A stretch of DNA of 6,942 nucleotides, taken from NCBI GenBank assembly GCA_001564255.1, contig LKNC01000150.1, positions 1 to 6,942 on the forward strand, written 5' to 3'. The position numbers were made by a program, and so were the translations under genes. The notes beneath the pieces were generated by a model. That model saw only the letters and a program-made list of their open reading frames with translations. It made no database searches and was not told the DNA's origin. The DNA is from Natrialbaceae archaeon Tc-Br11_E2g1 (GTDB lineage Archaea; Halobacteriota; Halobacteria; Halobacteriales; Natrialbaceae). Shown here piece by piece: positions 1 through 5,995 of this stretch; the stretch's first letter is position 1; every line of letters starts with the position of its first letter.

Positions 1-1
1 A

Positions 2-469
2 CTCGAGTGTGGCGGGCGCGTGCCGCCGGGACAGGAGACGGGCTGGTTCTACGAACCGACGGTGTTGACCGACGTGACCCCGGAGATGGCCGTCGTTCGC
101 GAGGAGGTGTTCGGGCCGGTCGCACCGATCTGTCGAGTCGAGAGCTTCGACGACGCGATCGCCGAGGCGAACGACTCCGAGTTCGGACTGGGCGCGTCGG
201 TTTTCACTACGGACCTCGAGGAGGCGATGCGGGCCTACGAGACGCTGGAGGCGGGCATGGTCTGGATCAACAACCCGATGATCGACAACGACGCGATTCC
301 GTTCGGCGGCTGGAAACACTCCGGTATCGGTCGCGAACTCGGCCGTCAGGGGCTGGATGCGTTCCGCCGGACGAAGATGGGCGTCATCGACTGGGACCCG
401 CGGGTTCACGACTGGTGGTATCCCTACCCCGAGGAGTGGTTCTACGATACCGAGGATCAGCGGTTCTGA
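2..469 (+). CDS. Aldehyde dehydrogenase, C-terminal part (cut by the left window edge)
   Basis: Last 155 codons of an NAD(P)-dependent aldehyde dehydrogenase, which oxidises an aldehyde to its carboxylic acid in the cytoplasm. The reading frame is open to the left edge, so the catalytic Cys and Glu and most of the cofactor domain lie outside. Visible family hallmarks are GWFYEPTVL, the EEVFGP cofactor/oligomer motif, a segment matching 'ANDSEFGLGASVFT', and IPFGGWKHSGIGRE near the end. After the usual family end the protein has a tail of about 25 residues rich in Trp, Tyr and Pro (DWWYPYPEEWFY). The internal GTG/ATG codons are not the start. The gene converges on the exporter gene, with 45 bp between the stop codons. 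The substrate cannot be told from this part; a semialdehyde or sugar-derived aldehyde is possible but is only a guess. It is clearly different in sequence from the second aldehyde dehydrogenase in the window. Confidence 0.93.
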   Translation, partial: LECGGRVPPGQETGWFYEPTVLTDVTPEMAVVREEVFGPVAPICRVESFDDAIAEANDSEFGLGASVFTTDLEEAMRAYETLEAGMVWINNPMIDNDAIPFGGWKHSGIGRELGRQGLDAFRRTKMGVIDWDPRVHDWWYPYPEEWFYDTEDQRF

Positions 470-514
470 TCCGTCGGTACCCGTCGTCCCCACCATACGG
501 CAGAAGCCGGCGGA

Positions 515-1960
515 TCAATCGTCGGCGACCGTCGTTTCGGGCCGGTACCCCCGGCTGATCGATTTCCACCTGTCGGTTCGGAACCGCCAGTAGTTGATCG
601 TGGCCGGGACGGTCGTTTCCGCCAGAAACGCCAGGTACAGCCCCCAGTAGCCAAGCCCGGTAGTCGCTCCGAGGTACGCCAGCGGTATCGCACAACAGAA
701 CGTGCCCAAGAACTGACTCGCAAACGGCACGCGTGTGTCGCCGCTCGCGTCGAGTGGCCCCGCCGCGGCACCGGCGACGCCCTGGAAGACGATAGCGACG
801 CAAGCCGCGTACACCAGATCGATCGCAATGGGGATCTCCGCGCTCGTCGGCTCCTCCGCGAACAACACGACGATCCGCTCGGCGAAGACGGCGATAAGGA
901 CGGCCGAAACGATGTACGTCGCGACGGCAAAGCGGATGATGTCACGCCCGTAGGCTTCGGCGACGTCCTCGTCGTTTCTGCCGAGGGATTGACCGACCAG
1001 ACTCGAGGACGCGAGGCCAAAGCCCCAGCCGGGTGTATTCATCACCCCCCAGATACGACGGGCGATGACGAACGCGGCGACGGTGTTCTCGCCGAAGAGA
1101 TCGACGATTCCGAGCATCGGAAACTCGGCAACGACCCAGACGAGGTTACGGCCGCCGACCGGAAGCCCGATCGTAACGAGGTCACGGAGGGTCTCGCCGT
1201 CGAGGTACGCGCCGATCGGATCGATACGGACCGGGAACGCGCCGATACCCGGGAGCCGGCCGGCACAGAGACCGGCGGCGAACGTGGCGGTGACCGCGGC
1301 GTTCGAGAGGACGGTCCCAAGCGCCGCGCCGGCGACACCCCACTCGAGACCGAAGATGAACACGGCGTTCAGGCCGATGTTGGCGAACGCACCGCCGGCA
1401 CGGACCTGCATCGCCGTATAGGCGTCGTCCGTGCCGACGAGGACGCGACTACCTACGAGGTTCAACCCCGCAAACGGGATCCCGAACGCGACGATTCCGA
1501 GGTACCGAGCGCCGTACTCGATCGCGCTCTCGTTGGTACTCAGCAGTGAGATGAGTTCGTACGGGAACGCCCAGAAGACGGCGACGACCGGAGCGCTGAC
1601 GACGATGACGAGAACCGTACTGGAACGCACCGCGAGACCGAGTTCGTCGTAGACGTCGGCACCGTACCGCTGGGAGACCAACGCGATGGTCCCACCGGCG
1701 ACCCCGCCGCCGATCGCGAAGGCAAGCCCCCAGAACGGGCCGGCAAAGCCGACGCCGGCGACGGCCGACGTGCCGACCGCAACACCGACCATCGCGACGT
1801 CGACGGCGCTTTTCGACATGCGTGCGATGCCGGTGACGATCCGGGGCCAGGCCAGAACGGTAGTCTGGACTGCACGCTCCCGGTCGATCAGCCCCAATCG
1901 CGCCAGGCCGAGTCCGAGAGAGAGGATTACCAGCCGCAGCGGATTCGGGACCGTACTCAC
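515..1960 (-). CDS. MATE family multidrug/toxin efflux transporter
   Basis: 481-aa polytopic membrane protein of the MATE (multidrug and toxic compound extrusion, NorM/DinF-like) family. These are cation-coupled antiporters in the cytoplasmic membrane that export organic cations or other toxic compounds. The protein shows the internal two-fold repeat of the family. Repeat 1 covers about residues 35-230, with SKSAVDVAMVG at 49-59, GTIALVSQRYGA at 90-101 and the N-x-x-L-N-x-x-x-I-F-G motif at 194-204 followed by GVAGAALGT. Repeat 2 covers about 258-455, with LVGQSLGRND at 321-330 and DASGDTRVP at 404-412. About 12 hydrophobic segments can be picked out, as expected, and the length is normal. 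The start is GTG at 1960; a stop codon in frame directly precedes it, so no longer form exists. A weak TATA-like TTACAA (minus strand, 1989-1994) lies about 30 bp upstream. The gene is divergent from the complete aldehyde dehydrogenase. The transported substrate is not predictable. Confidence 0.93.
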   Translation of the reverse strand: MSTVPNPLRLVILSLGLGLARLGLIDRERAVQTTVLAWPRIVTGIARMSKSAVDVAMVGVAVGTSAVAGVGFAGPFWGLAFAIGGGVAGGTIALVSQRYGADVYDELGLAVRSSTVLVIVVSAPVVAVFWAFPYELISLLSTNESAIEYGARYLGIVAFGIPFAGLNLVGSRVLVGTDDAYTAMQVRAGGAFANIGLNAVFIFGLEWGVAGAALGTVLSNAAVTATFAAGLCAGRLPGIGAFPVRIDPIGAYLDGETLRDLVTIGLPVGGRNLVWVVAEFPMLGIVDLFGENTVAAFVIARRIWGVMNTPGWGFGLASSSLVGQSLGRNDEDVAEAYGRDIIRFAVATYIVSAVLIAVFAERIVVLFAEEPTSAEIPIAIDLVYAACVAIVFQGVAGAAAGPLDASGDTRVPFASQFLGTFCCAIPLAYLGATTGLGYWGLYLAFLAETTVPATINYWRFRTDRWKSISRGYRPETTVADD

Positions 1961-2219
1961 TTATTCACTCTGACGCTACTCGAGGGTGTTGTAAGGCCCT
2001 TTCTCCCCCGGCAATCTTTTACTATTGACATGTTCATTCGTTGGTAAGACATCTCGCGGAGAACGCGGTGGGTTGACTGCGACGGCTCCGGTCGGAAACG
2101 GTCTCGGTGATCGATTCGAGTCGGGTACCCACACGCCCTTGCTCGTGATGTTCATCGACAACCCCGCGATAACTTCCCCGAAGGCCTTTGTCTGCCAAGT
2201 ACAAACAGGGGGTTGTCAA
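1961..2219. promoter_or_regulatory. Divergent intergenic region with TATA-like element and structured leader
   Basis: Control region between the exporter (-) and the complete aldehyde dehydrogenase (+). On the plus strand CTTTTACTA (about 2016-2024) is the best TATA-like match. If used, transcription would begin near 2045-2050 and leave an unusually long leader of about 170 nt. Two inverted repeats lie in that leader: GCGGTGGGT (2065-2073) with ACCCAC-A-CGC (2127-2136, one bulged base), and a perfect 9-bp pair GACAACCCC (2157-2165) with GGGGTTGTC (2209-2217). ATGTTCAT occurs twice (2030-2037 and 2148-2155). On the minus strand TTACAA at 1989-1994 is a weak candidate box for the exporter. Repeats are read directly; promoter use is inferred. 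Confidence 0.45.
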
Positions 2220-3734
2220 ATGAGTGTTCACTCGTCCGCGGATTCGATGAAAGAGCGCCACAGCGAAGCGATCGAACGGGCAACGACCGACCTGAGGTTC
2301 GAACACTGGATCGATGGCGAATCCACCGATTCCGCAGACGGAACGACGTTCGAAACGACGGACCCCGCCGTTTCGATGCCGATCGCATCCGTTTCCTCTG
2401 GAAAAAGCACGGACATCGATCGGGCTGTCTCGGCCGCTCGAGGTGCGTTCGAAGCGGAGTGGCGGAAGACGACACCACGGTCGCGTGCAAAACGTATCCG
2501 GGAGTGGACGACCCTCCTCCGAGCGCGCGTCGATGAACTGGCCCGACTCGAGAGCCTCGATACTGGCAAGCCACTCGAGTACGCCCGCGACGAGGTCGGG
2601 GATACCATCGAGTATCTCGAGTACTACGCCTCGGTCGCACAGGCTCACGAGGGGGCACACCTCCCACAGGGAACTGACAACCACGTCTATATTCGAAACG
2701 AACCGTACGGCGTCGCCGGCCAGATACTCCCCTGGAACTACCCGCTTAATCTGTTCGGCTGGAAAGTCGGTGCGGCACTGGCAGCCGGCAACACCGTCGT
2801 GTGTAAACCCTCCGAGGAAGCGCCCCTCTCGATCACACGGGCGGCACAATTATCCGCGGACGCGCTCCCGGACGGTGTGCTCAACGTCGTCAACGGTTTC
2901 GGCACGGAGGCCGGTGCCCCGCTCACCCAACACGACGACGTGGATAAACTCTCGTTCACCGGTTCCGTCCCGGTCGGCAAGCAGGTGATGACGGCCGCGG
3001 CAGACGGTGTTACTCCGGTGACACTGGAACTCGGCGGCAAGTCCCCGTTCGTGGTATTCCCGGACGCGGATATCGAGCAGGCAGCCACTACCGCCGCAGC
3101 CGGCATATTTTACAACACTGGTCAATCGTGCGATGCGTGTTCACGGGTTCTCGTTCACGAAGACGTCCACGGGGAGTTTACGGATGCCTTCCTGGCCGCC
3201 ACCGACGGTTGGACAGCCGGCGATCCCCTCCTCGAGGGCACGACGCTGGGGCCACTGACGTTCGAGGAACAACACGACAAGGTCTCGAAATACGTCGACA
3301 TCGGACGAGAGGAGGGTGCAACGATCGTCTACGGTGGGGAGAGCCCGGCCGGCGAGTACGACGATGGACAGTTCTTCGAGCCGACGGTGTTCGACGACGT
3401 CGACAACGACATGCGTATCGCACAGGAAGAGATCTTCGGACCGATCGAGTGTATCATTACCTTCGGGGACTACGAGGAGGCTATCGAACTCGCTAACGAC
3501 GTCGAGTACGGCCTCGCGGCTGGCGTCGCGACGCGAGACGCAACTACCGCCCACCGGGCAGCAGCGGACATCAGAGCGGGGAGTATTTGGGTCAACGAGT
3601 ATCACGGTGGCGGGCCAGGCATTCCGTTCGGGGGGTTCAAAGCATCCGGTATCGGTCGTGAATGTGCCAAACAGACCATCGATGAGTACACGCAGTCGAA
3701 AGCGGTCAACATTGCGCTCGACGATCCGGTCTGA
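2220..3734 (+). CDS. NAD(P)-dependent aldehyde dehydrogenase (betaine-aldehyde-dehydrogenase-like)
   Basis: Complete 504-aa cytoplasmic enzyme that oxidises an aldehyde to a carboxylate with NAD(P)+. The active-site elements are present: PWNYP with oxyanion Asn173, cofactor Lys196 in CKPSEEAP, FTGSVPVGK at 246-254 (Rossmann region), general base Glu270 in LELGGKSP, nucleophile Cys304 in NTGQSCDACSR, EEIFGP at 403-408, and PFGGFKASGIGRE at 469-481 near the C terminus. Length is normal for the family. I chose ATG at 2220: a G-rich stretch (GGGGG, 2208-2212) sits 7 nt upstream as a possible ribosome-binding site, and family-like sequence starts within the next 30 codons. The frame stays open upstream to a TTG at 2025, but those 65 residues look unlike any aldehyde dehydrogenase N terminus. 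A second Cys (307) three residues after the nucleophile is unusual. Betaine aldehyde, aminobutyraldehyde or succinic semialdehyde are all possible substrates; the sequence alone does not decide. The gene is single, with no partner downstream on the same strand. Confidence 0.94.
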   Translation: MSVHSSADSMKERHSEAIERATTDLRFEHWIDGESTDSADGTTFETTDPAVSMPIASVSSGKSTDIDRAVSAARGAFEAEWRKTTPRSRAKRIREWTTLLRARVDELARLESLDTGKPLEYARDEVGDTIEYLEYYASVAQAHEGAHLPQGTDNHVYIRNEPYGVAGQILPWNYPLNLFGWKVGAALAAGNTVVCKPSEEAPLSITRAAQLSADALPDGVLNVVNGFGTEAGAPLTQHDDVDKLSFTGSVPVGKQVMTAAADGVTPVTLELGGKSPFVVFPDADIEQAATTAAAGIFYNTGQSCDACSRVLVHEDVHGEFTDAFLAATDGWTAGDPLLEGTTLGPLTFEEQHDKVSKYVDIGREEGATIVYGGESPAGEYDDGQFFEPTVFDDVDNDMRIAQEEIFGPIECIITFGDYEEAIELANDVEYGLAAGVATRDATTAHRAAADIRAGSIWVNEYHGGGPGIPFGGFKASGIGRECAKQTIDEYTQSKAVNIALDDPV

Positions 3735-3872
3735 GTTTTCTCCGGTTCCGAAATCCGGGCTTGTTCGTGGTGGGACGTCAGTTCTGGGGTGGCTCACTGT
3801 CGTCATCGTCGGAACGGTGTGTCGTCTCCGTCACCGGCCCGAAGCCACCCGGTTCGATACGCCGAGTAACGA

Positions 3873-3930
3873 AAATATATACTGTAATTACTTCAGGTAG
3901 GATATAAGAGTTGCCAGCAAGTATATATTT
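3873..3930. repeat. Perfect 11-bp AT-rich inverted repeat, arms 36 bp apart
   Basis: AAATATATACT at 3873-3883 is the exact reverse complement of AGTATATATTT at 3920-3930. Between the arms lies the 8-bp palindrome GTAATTAC (3884-3891). Each arm resembles a haloarchaeal TATA element; the left one is preceded by CGAA, as in the factor-B recognition element. The pair could therefore be two promoters or a two-site operator. The repeat is read directly from the sequence; the role is unknown. Confidence 0.6.
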
Positions 3931-4208
3931 AAGACAGCGTAGCGTCGTCGGAGGGCGTCTTCGGGTGGGAGATGAATCCCGTTCGAACCAACGATCGGTT
4001 CAGCGAGGATTGCTGCGACGGTGTCCCCCTCGAGTTAAAGCATCTCATCGATGAAATCGACACTTCTCGTCGGATCGAGTGTCGATCCAGAGGCACACAC
4101 ACTGGGTGTTTTGGTCGTGTCGGAATTCCCGGCTGCGCATCGAGACGGCGAGGATCACCTGTGGTGGTTATCGAACTATAGTTGTTTCCCAACATACTCG
4201 CTAAGATT

Positions 4209-4250
4209 ACATGAAGTTTTTATTATAGTTATGTGAACATGAATTTTTGA
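4209..4250 (+). repeat. Pair of short direct repeats in an AT-rich island
   Basis: ACATGAAGTTTTTA (4209-4222) and ACATGAATTTTTGA (4237-4250) share ACATGAA followed by a run of T, 28 bp apart. Just before the second copy ATGTGAACAT (4231-4240) has ATGT/ACAT symmetry. The island also holds TTTTTATTATAG (about 4217-4228), which could act as a TATA-type box in either direction. A regulator-binding site or a relic of mobile DNA are both possible; nothing decides between them. Confidence 0.4.
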
Positions 4251-4318
4251 CCGCAACTTCGACTGTTCCGTCCCGGTAGTCGAAAATAACTCACCGGGCG
4301 TTCCCTCCGCGGGCCGTG

Positions 4319-4456
4319 ATGAATCGCCATACGGTGGGTGATGGCACGATTGCTGTTGTAGACGACACGGATCAGGGCGATTTCACGGAACTCTCGATAT
4401 CTCGATGGCACCCTCGAGAGGACCAGTCGAGACGGTTTTGTGTACTGAATACGTAG
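4319..4456 (+). CDS. Possible 45-aa small protein, unknown function
   Basis: Short ORF beginning ATG (directly preceded by an in-frame GTG at 4316) and ending TAG at 4454-4456, seven bases before the start of the small membrane-protein gene. The first half of the peptide is rich in Asp (VVDDTDQGDFTEL), as in haloarchaeal proteins; the second half is rich in Arg and Trp/Phe. No zinc-binding Cys pairs, membrane segment or recognisable family is visible. There is no clear ribosome-binding site. The close spacing to the next ORF is the main argument that the two might be co-transcribed. It may equally be a chance ORF. Confidence 0.22.
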   Translation: MNRHTVGDGTIAVVDDTDQGDFTELSISRWHPREDQSRRFCVLNT

Positions 4457-4463
4457 CCGGATC

Positions 4464-4622
4464 GTGAACAAAACTGCAATTTCACATGCAACCGGGACTG
4501 TTCTCGCCGTTGCAGGGGTGGTTGTATCCGGGCAATCGGTCACGCTCGGACTGTTTGGTTTGGCTGCACTCTGCTTCGTGGTCGGTATCGTATTCGCTCG
4601 GCGGGACAGAACCATCAGTTAA
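4464..4622 (+). CDS. Small two-segment membrane protein, unknown function
   Basis: 52-aa ORF starting with GTG at 4464 and ending TAA at 4620-4622. An in-frame TGA at 4446 prevents a longer form. The peptide starts with a short polar stretch (VNKTAISHATG), then has a hydrophobic segment at about 11-22, a short SGQS turn and a second, strongly hydrophobic segment at about 26-45. It ends with the positively charged tail ARRDRTIS, which would favour that end staying in the cytoplasm. This hairpin-like layout is what a real small membrane protein looks like and is not expected by chance. Small membrane proteins of this size are common in haloarchaea and mostly uncharacterised. TTTTG at 4436-4440 lies about 26 bp upstream and may be a weak TATA-type box for a leaderless message. 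I do not recognise the family. Confidence 0.6.
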   Translation: MNKTAISHATGTVLAVAGVVVSGQSVTLGLFGLAALCFVVGIVFARRDRTIS

Positions 4623-4946
4623 TCTATACACTCCCGGGTGAGACTGTCGGTCATGGCCCTGTGAGCTGGTATGGGTCAAAACCGACGTCCCAGCACGGTT
4701 CGGTTCCCCCACGAACGGGTTACGTCTGTGAAGGTTCTCGCCACCCCGCCCCGGCGAGAACCGTTCACGACGTGCGTCCGGTAGCATCAGTCCTGTTGCC
4801 GGTTCGTGATGGGGCGTTCGTACGACTCCCGGAGGGCGATCAGTTCGTCGAATCACGATGTCCGTTCCGATGGTATAGGTAAATGGTGTTGACCGACGAA
4901 AGGGAGACCCGCCCTACCGAACGTGCGTACCTCGTTTGGACAGCGC
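4623..4946. other. Convergent intergenic region containing a long hairpin
   Basis: 324 bp between the small membrane-protein gene (+) and the end of the alanine dehydrogenase-like gene (-). The plus-strand ORF 4661-4882 (73 aa) and the minus-strand ORF 4856-4482 show no family resemblance and no haloarchaeal acidic character, so I do not call them. The striking content is the inverted repeat at 4722-4773, described separately. No oligo-T run typical of archaeal termination was seen at either gene end. Confidence 0.5.
4722..4773. repeat. Strong hairpin, 20 paired positions with two single-base bulges
   Basis: Left arm 4722-4742 and right arm 4753-4773 are complementary. The inner 10 bp, GGTTCTCGCC with GGCGAGAACC, are perfect around a 10-nt C-rich loop (4743-4752). 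Then come GTGAA with TTCAC (G4763 bulged) and ACGTC with GACGT (T4727 bulged). Weaker pairing continues outside, ACGAAC (4711-4716) with GTTCGT (4802-4807) and C-rich 4706-4710 with G-rich 4811-4814, so the whole of about 4706-4814 could be one imperfect palindrome. The two bulges on opposite arms suggest an old structure with point indels. It could be a structured RNA, a bidirectional terminator between converging genes, or the remains of a palindromic mobile element. Confidence 0.7.
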
Positions 4947-5936
4947 TTACTCGGCGACGCCGACGAGGTCGAAAGCCACCCCCTCCTCGCCGTCGGCAGC
5001 CTCGCCGTAGACGACGTGAGCGGCCGCGACGTCCTGAATCGCGAGGCCGGTCGAGTCGAAGACGGTGACGCCGGTTTCGTCGGTTCGTCCCTCCCGGCTC
5101 CCGACGACGATCTCGCCGATCTCGCCGTAGATGTCCCCGTCTCCGAGCACGCCCTCGCTGTAGGGGACGTTGATCTCCCCGGAGTGGGTACACTGCTCGT
5201 GGTCGTCGATGACGATCGTCGCCGCCTGTAGTAACTCGTCTGTGAGTTCGTGTTTTCCTTCCGCGTCCGCGCCCATCGCGTTGACGTGGGTGTGATCGCC
5301 GACGTCTTCTTCATCGACGATCGGCTCCCCGACCGGCGTCACCGTCGAGAGGACGTCACAGTGTCCCGCCTCGGCGATCGAGCCGCCGCGGACGTCGAAC
5401 TCGGCCTCGAAGGCCTCGACGAACCGCGCGACGCGCCCGTCGTCGACGTCCGCGATCACGACTTCCTCGATCGGTCGGACCGCCGCGATAGCCTCGAGTT
5501 GGGTGTACGACTGGACGCCCGCGCCGACGATTCCCATGGAGGTGGCGTCCTCGATCGCGAGGTGGTCAGTCGCGACGGCGGCGGCCCCCCCGGTGCGTTT
5601 CATCGTCAGCGCGGTGCCATCCATCACGGCCAGTGGGAACGCGGTCTCCGGATCGGAGTAGATCATCGTCCCCATCACCGTCGGCAGATCGTCTCCGTCG
5701 GGGTTGTCCGGATGCACGTTCACCCACTTCAACCCCGCGGCGTCCCACTCGCCGGTGTCGAGATAGGCCGGCATCGACCGGAAGTCGCCGTTGTACTGTG
5801 GCAAGTCGATGTAGGACTTCGCGGGCATCTGGGCCGTCCCCCGTTCGTAGGCGACGAACGCGTCCTCGACTGCGCGGGTGACCTCACGGATGTTTGCGGC
5901 TGCGACGTCGTCACTGTCCAAAAGCAACGTCTTCAT
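4947..5936 (-). CDS. Ornithine cyclodeaminase / archaeal alanine dehydrogenase family protein
   Basis: 329-aa NAD(P)-dependent enzyme of the ornithine cyclodeaminase/mu-crystallin family. Characterised members include ornithine cyclodeaminase (ornithine to proline plus ammonia) and the Archaeoglobus-type alanine dehydrogenase (pyruvate plus ammonia to alanine, reversible). Visible: Lys40 in MPAKSYIDLP, Arg53 in FRSMPAY, Lys70 in LKWVNVHPDNP, Arg114 in MDGTALTMKRTGGAAAVA, the dinucleotide-binding GIVGAGVQSYTQL from Gly135 with an acidic residue at the end of the next strand (IADVDD), Asp224 in NAMGADAEGKHEL, and the family's FDSTGLAIQDVAAA at 293-306. Length is normal and there is no frameshift. 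ATG at 5936 fits a leaderless message, with an AATTAAG box 29 bp upstream. It lies 59 bp after phaP on the same strand but seems to have its own promoter. Family assignment is firm; the choice between alanine dehydrogenase, ornithine cyclodeaminase and another imine-reducing activity is not. Confidence 0.9.
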   Translation of the reverse strand: MKTLLLDSDDVAAANIREVTRAVEDAFVAYERGTAQMPAKSYIDLPQYNGDFRSMPAYLDTGEWDAAGLKWVNVHPDNPDGDDLPTVMGTMIYSDPETAFPLAVMDGTALTMKRTGGAAAVATDHLAIEDATSMGIVGAGVQSYTQLEAIAAVRPIEEVVIADVDDGRVARFVEAFEAEFDVRGGSIAEAGHCDVLSTVTPVGEPIVDEEDVGDHTHVNAMGADAEGKHELTDELLQAATIVIDDHEQCTHSGEINVPYSEGVLGDGDIYGEIGEIVVGSREGRTDETGVTVFDSTGLAIQDVAAAHVVYGEAADGEEGVAFDLVGVAE

Positions 5937-5960
5937 AGAGAGGGGTTTCCCGCGGCCGTA

Positions 5961-5969
5961 CTTAATTCG
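5961..5969 (-). promoter_or_regulatory. TATA-type promoter of the alanine dehydrogenase-like gene
   Basis: On the minus strand ACGAATTAAG is centred about 29 bp before the ATG at 5936. That is the spacing expected for a leaderless archaeal transcript. The box sits in the short gap after phaP, implying at least partly independent transcription. Confidence 0.5.
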
Positions 5970-5995
5970 TACTACCGGGAGCCAGCGTGGACCGT

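Larger units (their letters stand above)
3735..4463. other. Gene-poor interval with AT-rich islands, no convincing conventional gene
   Basis: About 730 bp follow the aldehyde dehydrogenase without a gene I can recognise. AT-rich islands at 3871-3933 and 4200-4250 stand out against the GC-rich surroundings. Short ORFs exist: plus strand 3972-4181 (69 aa, preceded by GGGTGGGAG and acidic only in its first half), plus strand 4051-4236 (61 aa), and minus strand 4195-3929 (88 aa, with an A/T-rich box about 25 bp before its ATG). None resembles a known family. The minus-strand candidate is Ser/Arg-rich and uses many A/T third positions, unlike the neighbours. The interval may be a decayed gene, a remnant of foreign DNA, or regulatory sequence. 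Confidence 0.5.

Noticed and set aside
989..1549. 186-aa plus-strand ORF opposite the exporter
   Set aside because: Charged, low-complexity mirror of a membrane-protein gene; the MATE motifs on the other strand are unambiguous.
2025..2219. 65-residue N-terminal extension of the complete aldehyde dehydrogenase from TTG at 2025
   Set aside because: It needs a TTG start inside or next to the TATA-like element, its residues resemble no aldehyde dehydrogenase, and ATG at 2220 gives the normal family length.
3965..3995. tRNA-like GTTCGAAC segment
   Set aside because: The bases on either side do not form a T-stem in either orientation, and no acceptor or anticodon arm is present.
3929..4195. 88-aa minus-strand ORF with a TATA-like box about 25 bp upstream
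   Set aside because: Promoter spacing is suggestive, but the peptide is Ser/Arg-rich, not acidic, and matches no family; kept only as a note in the gene-poor interval.
4661..4882. 73-aa plus-strand ORF across the long hairpin
   Set aside because: It runs through both arms of the inverted repeat and has no protein-like pattern or start signal.
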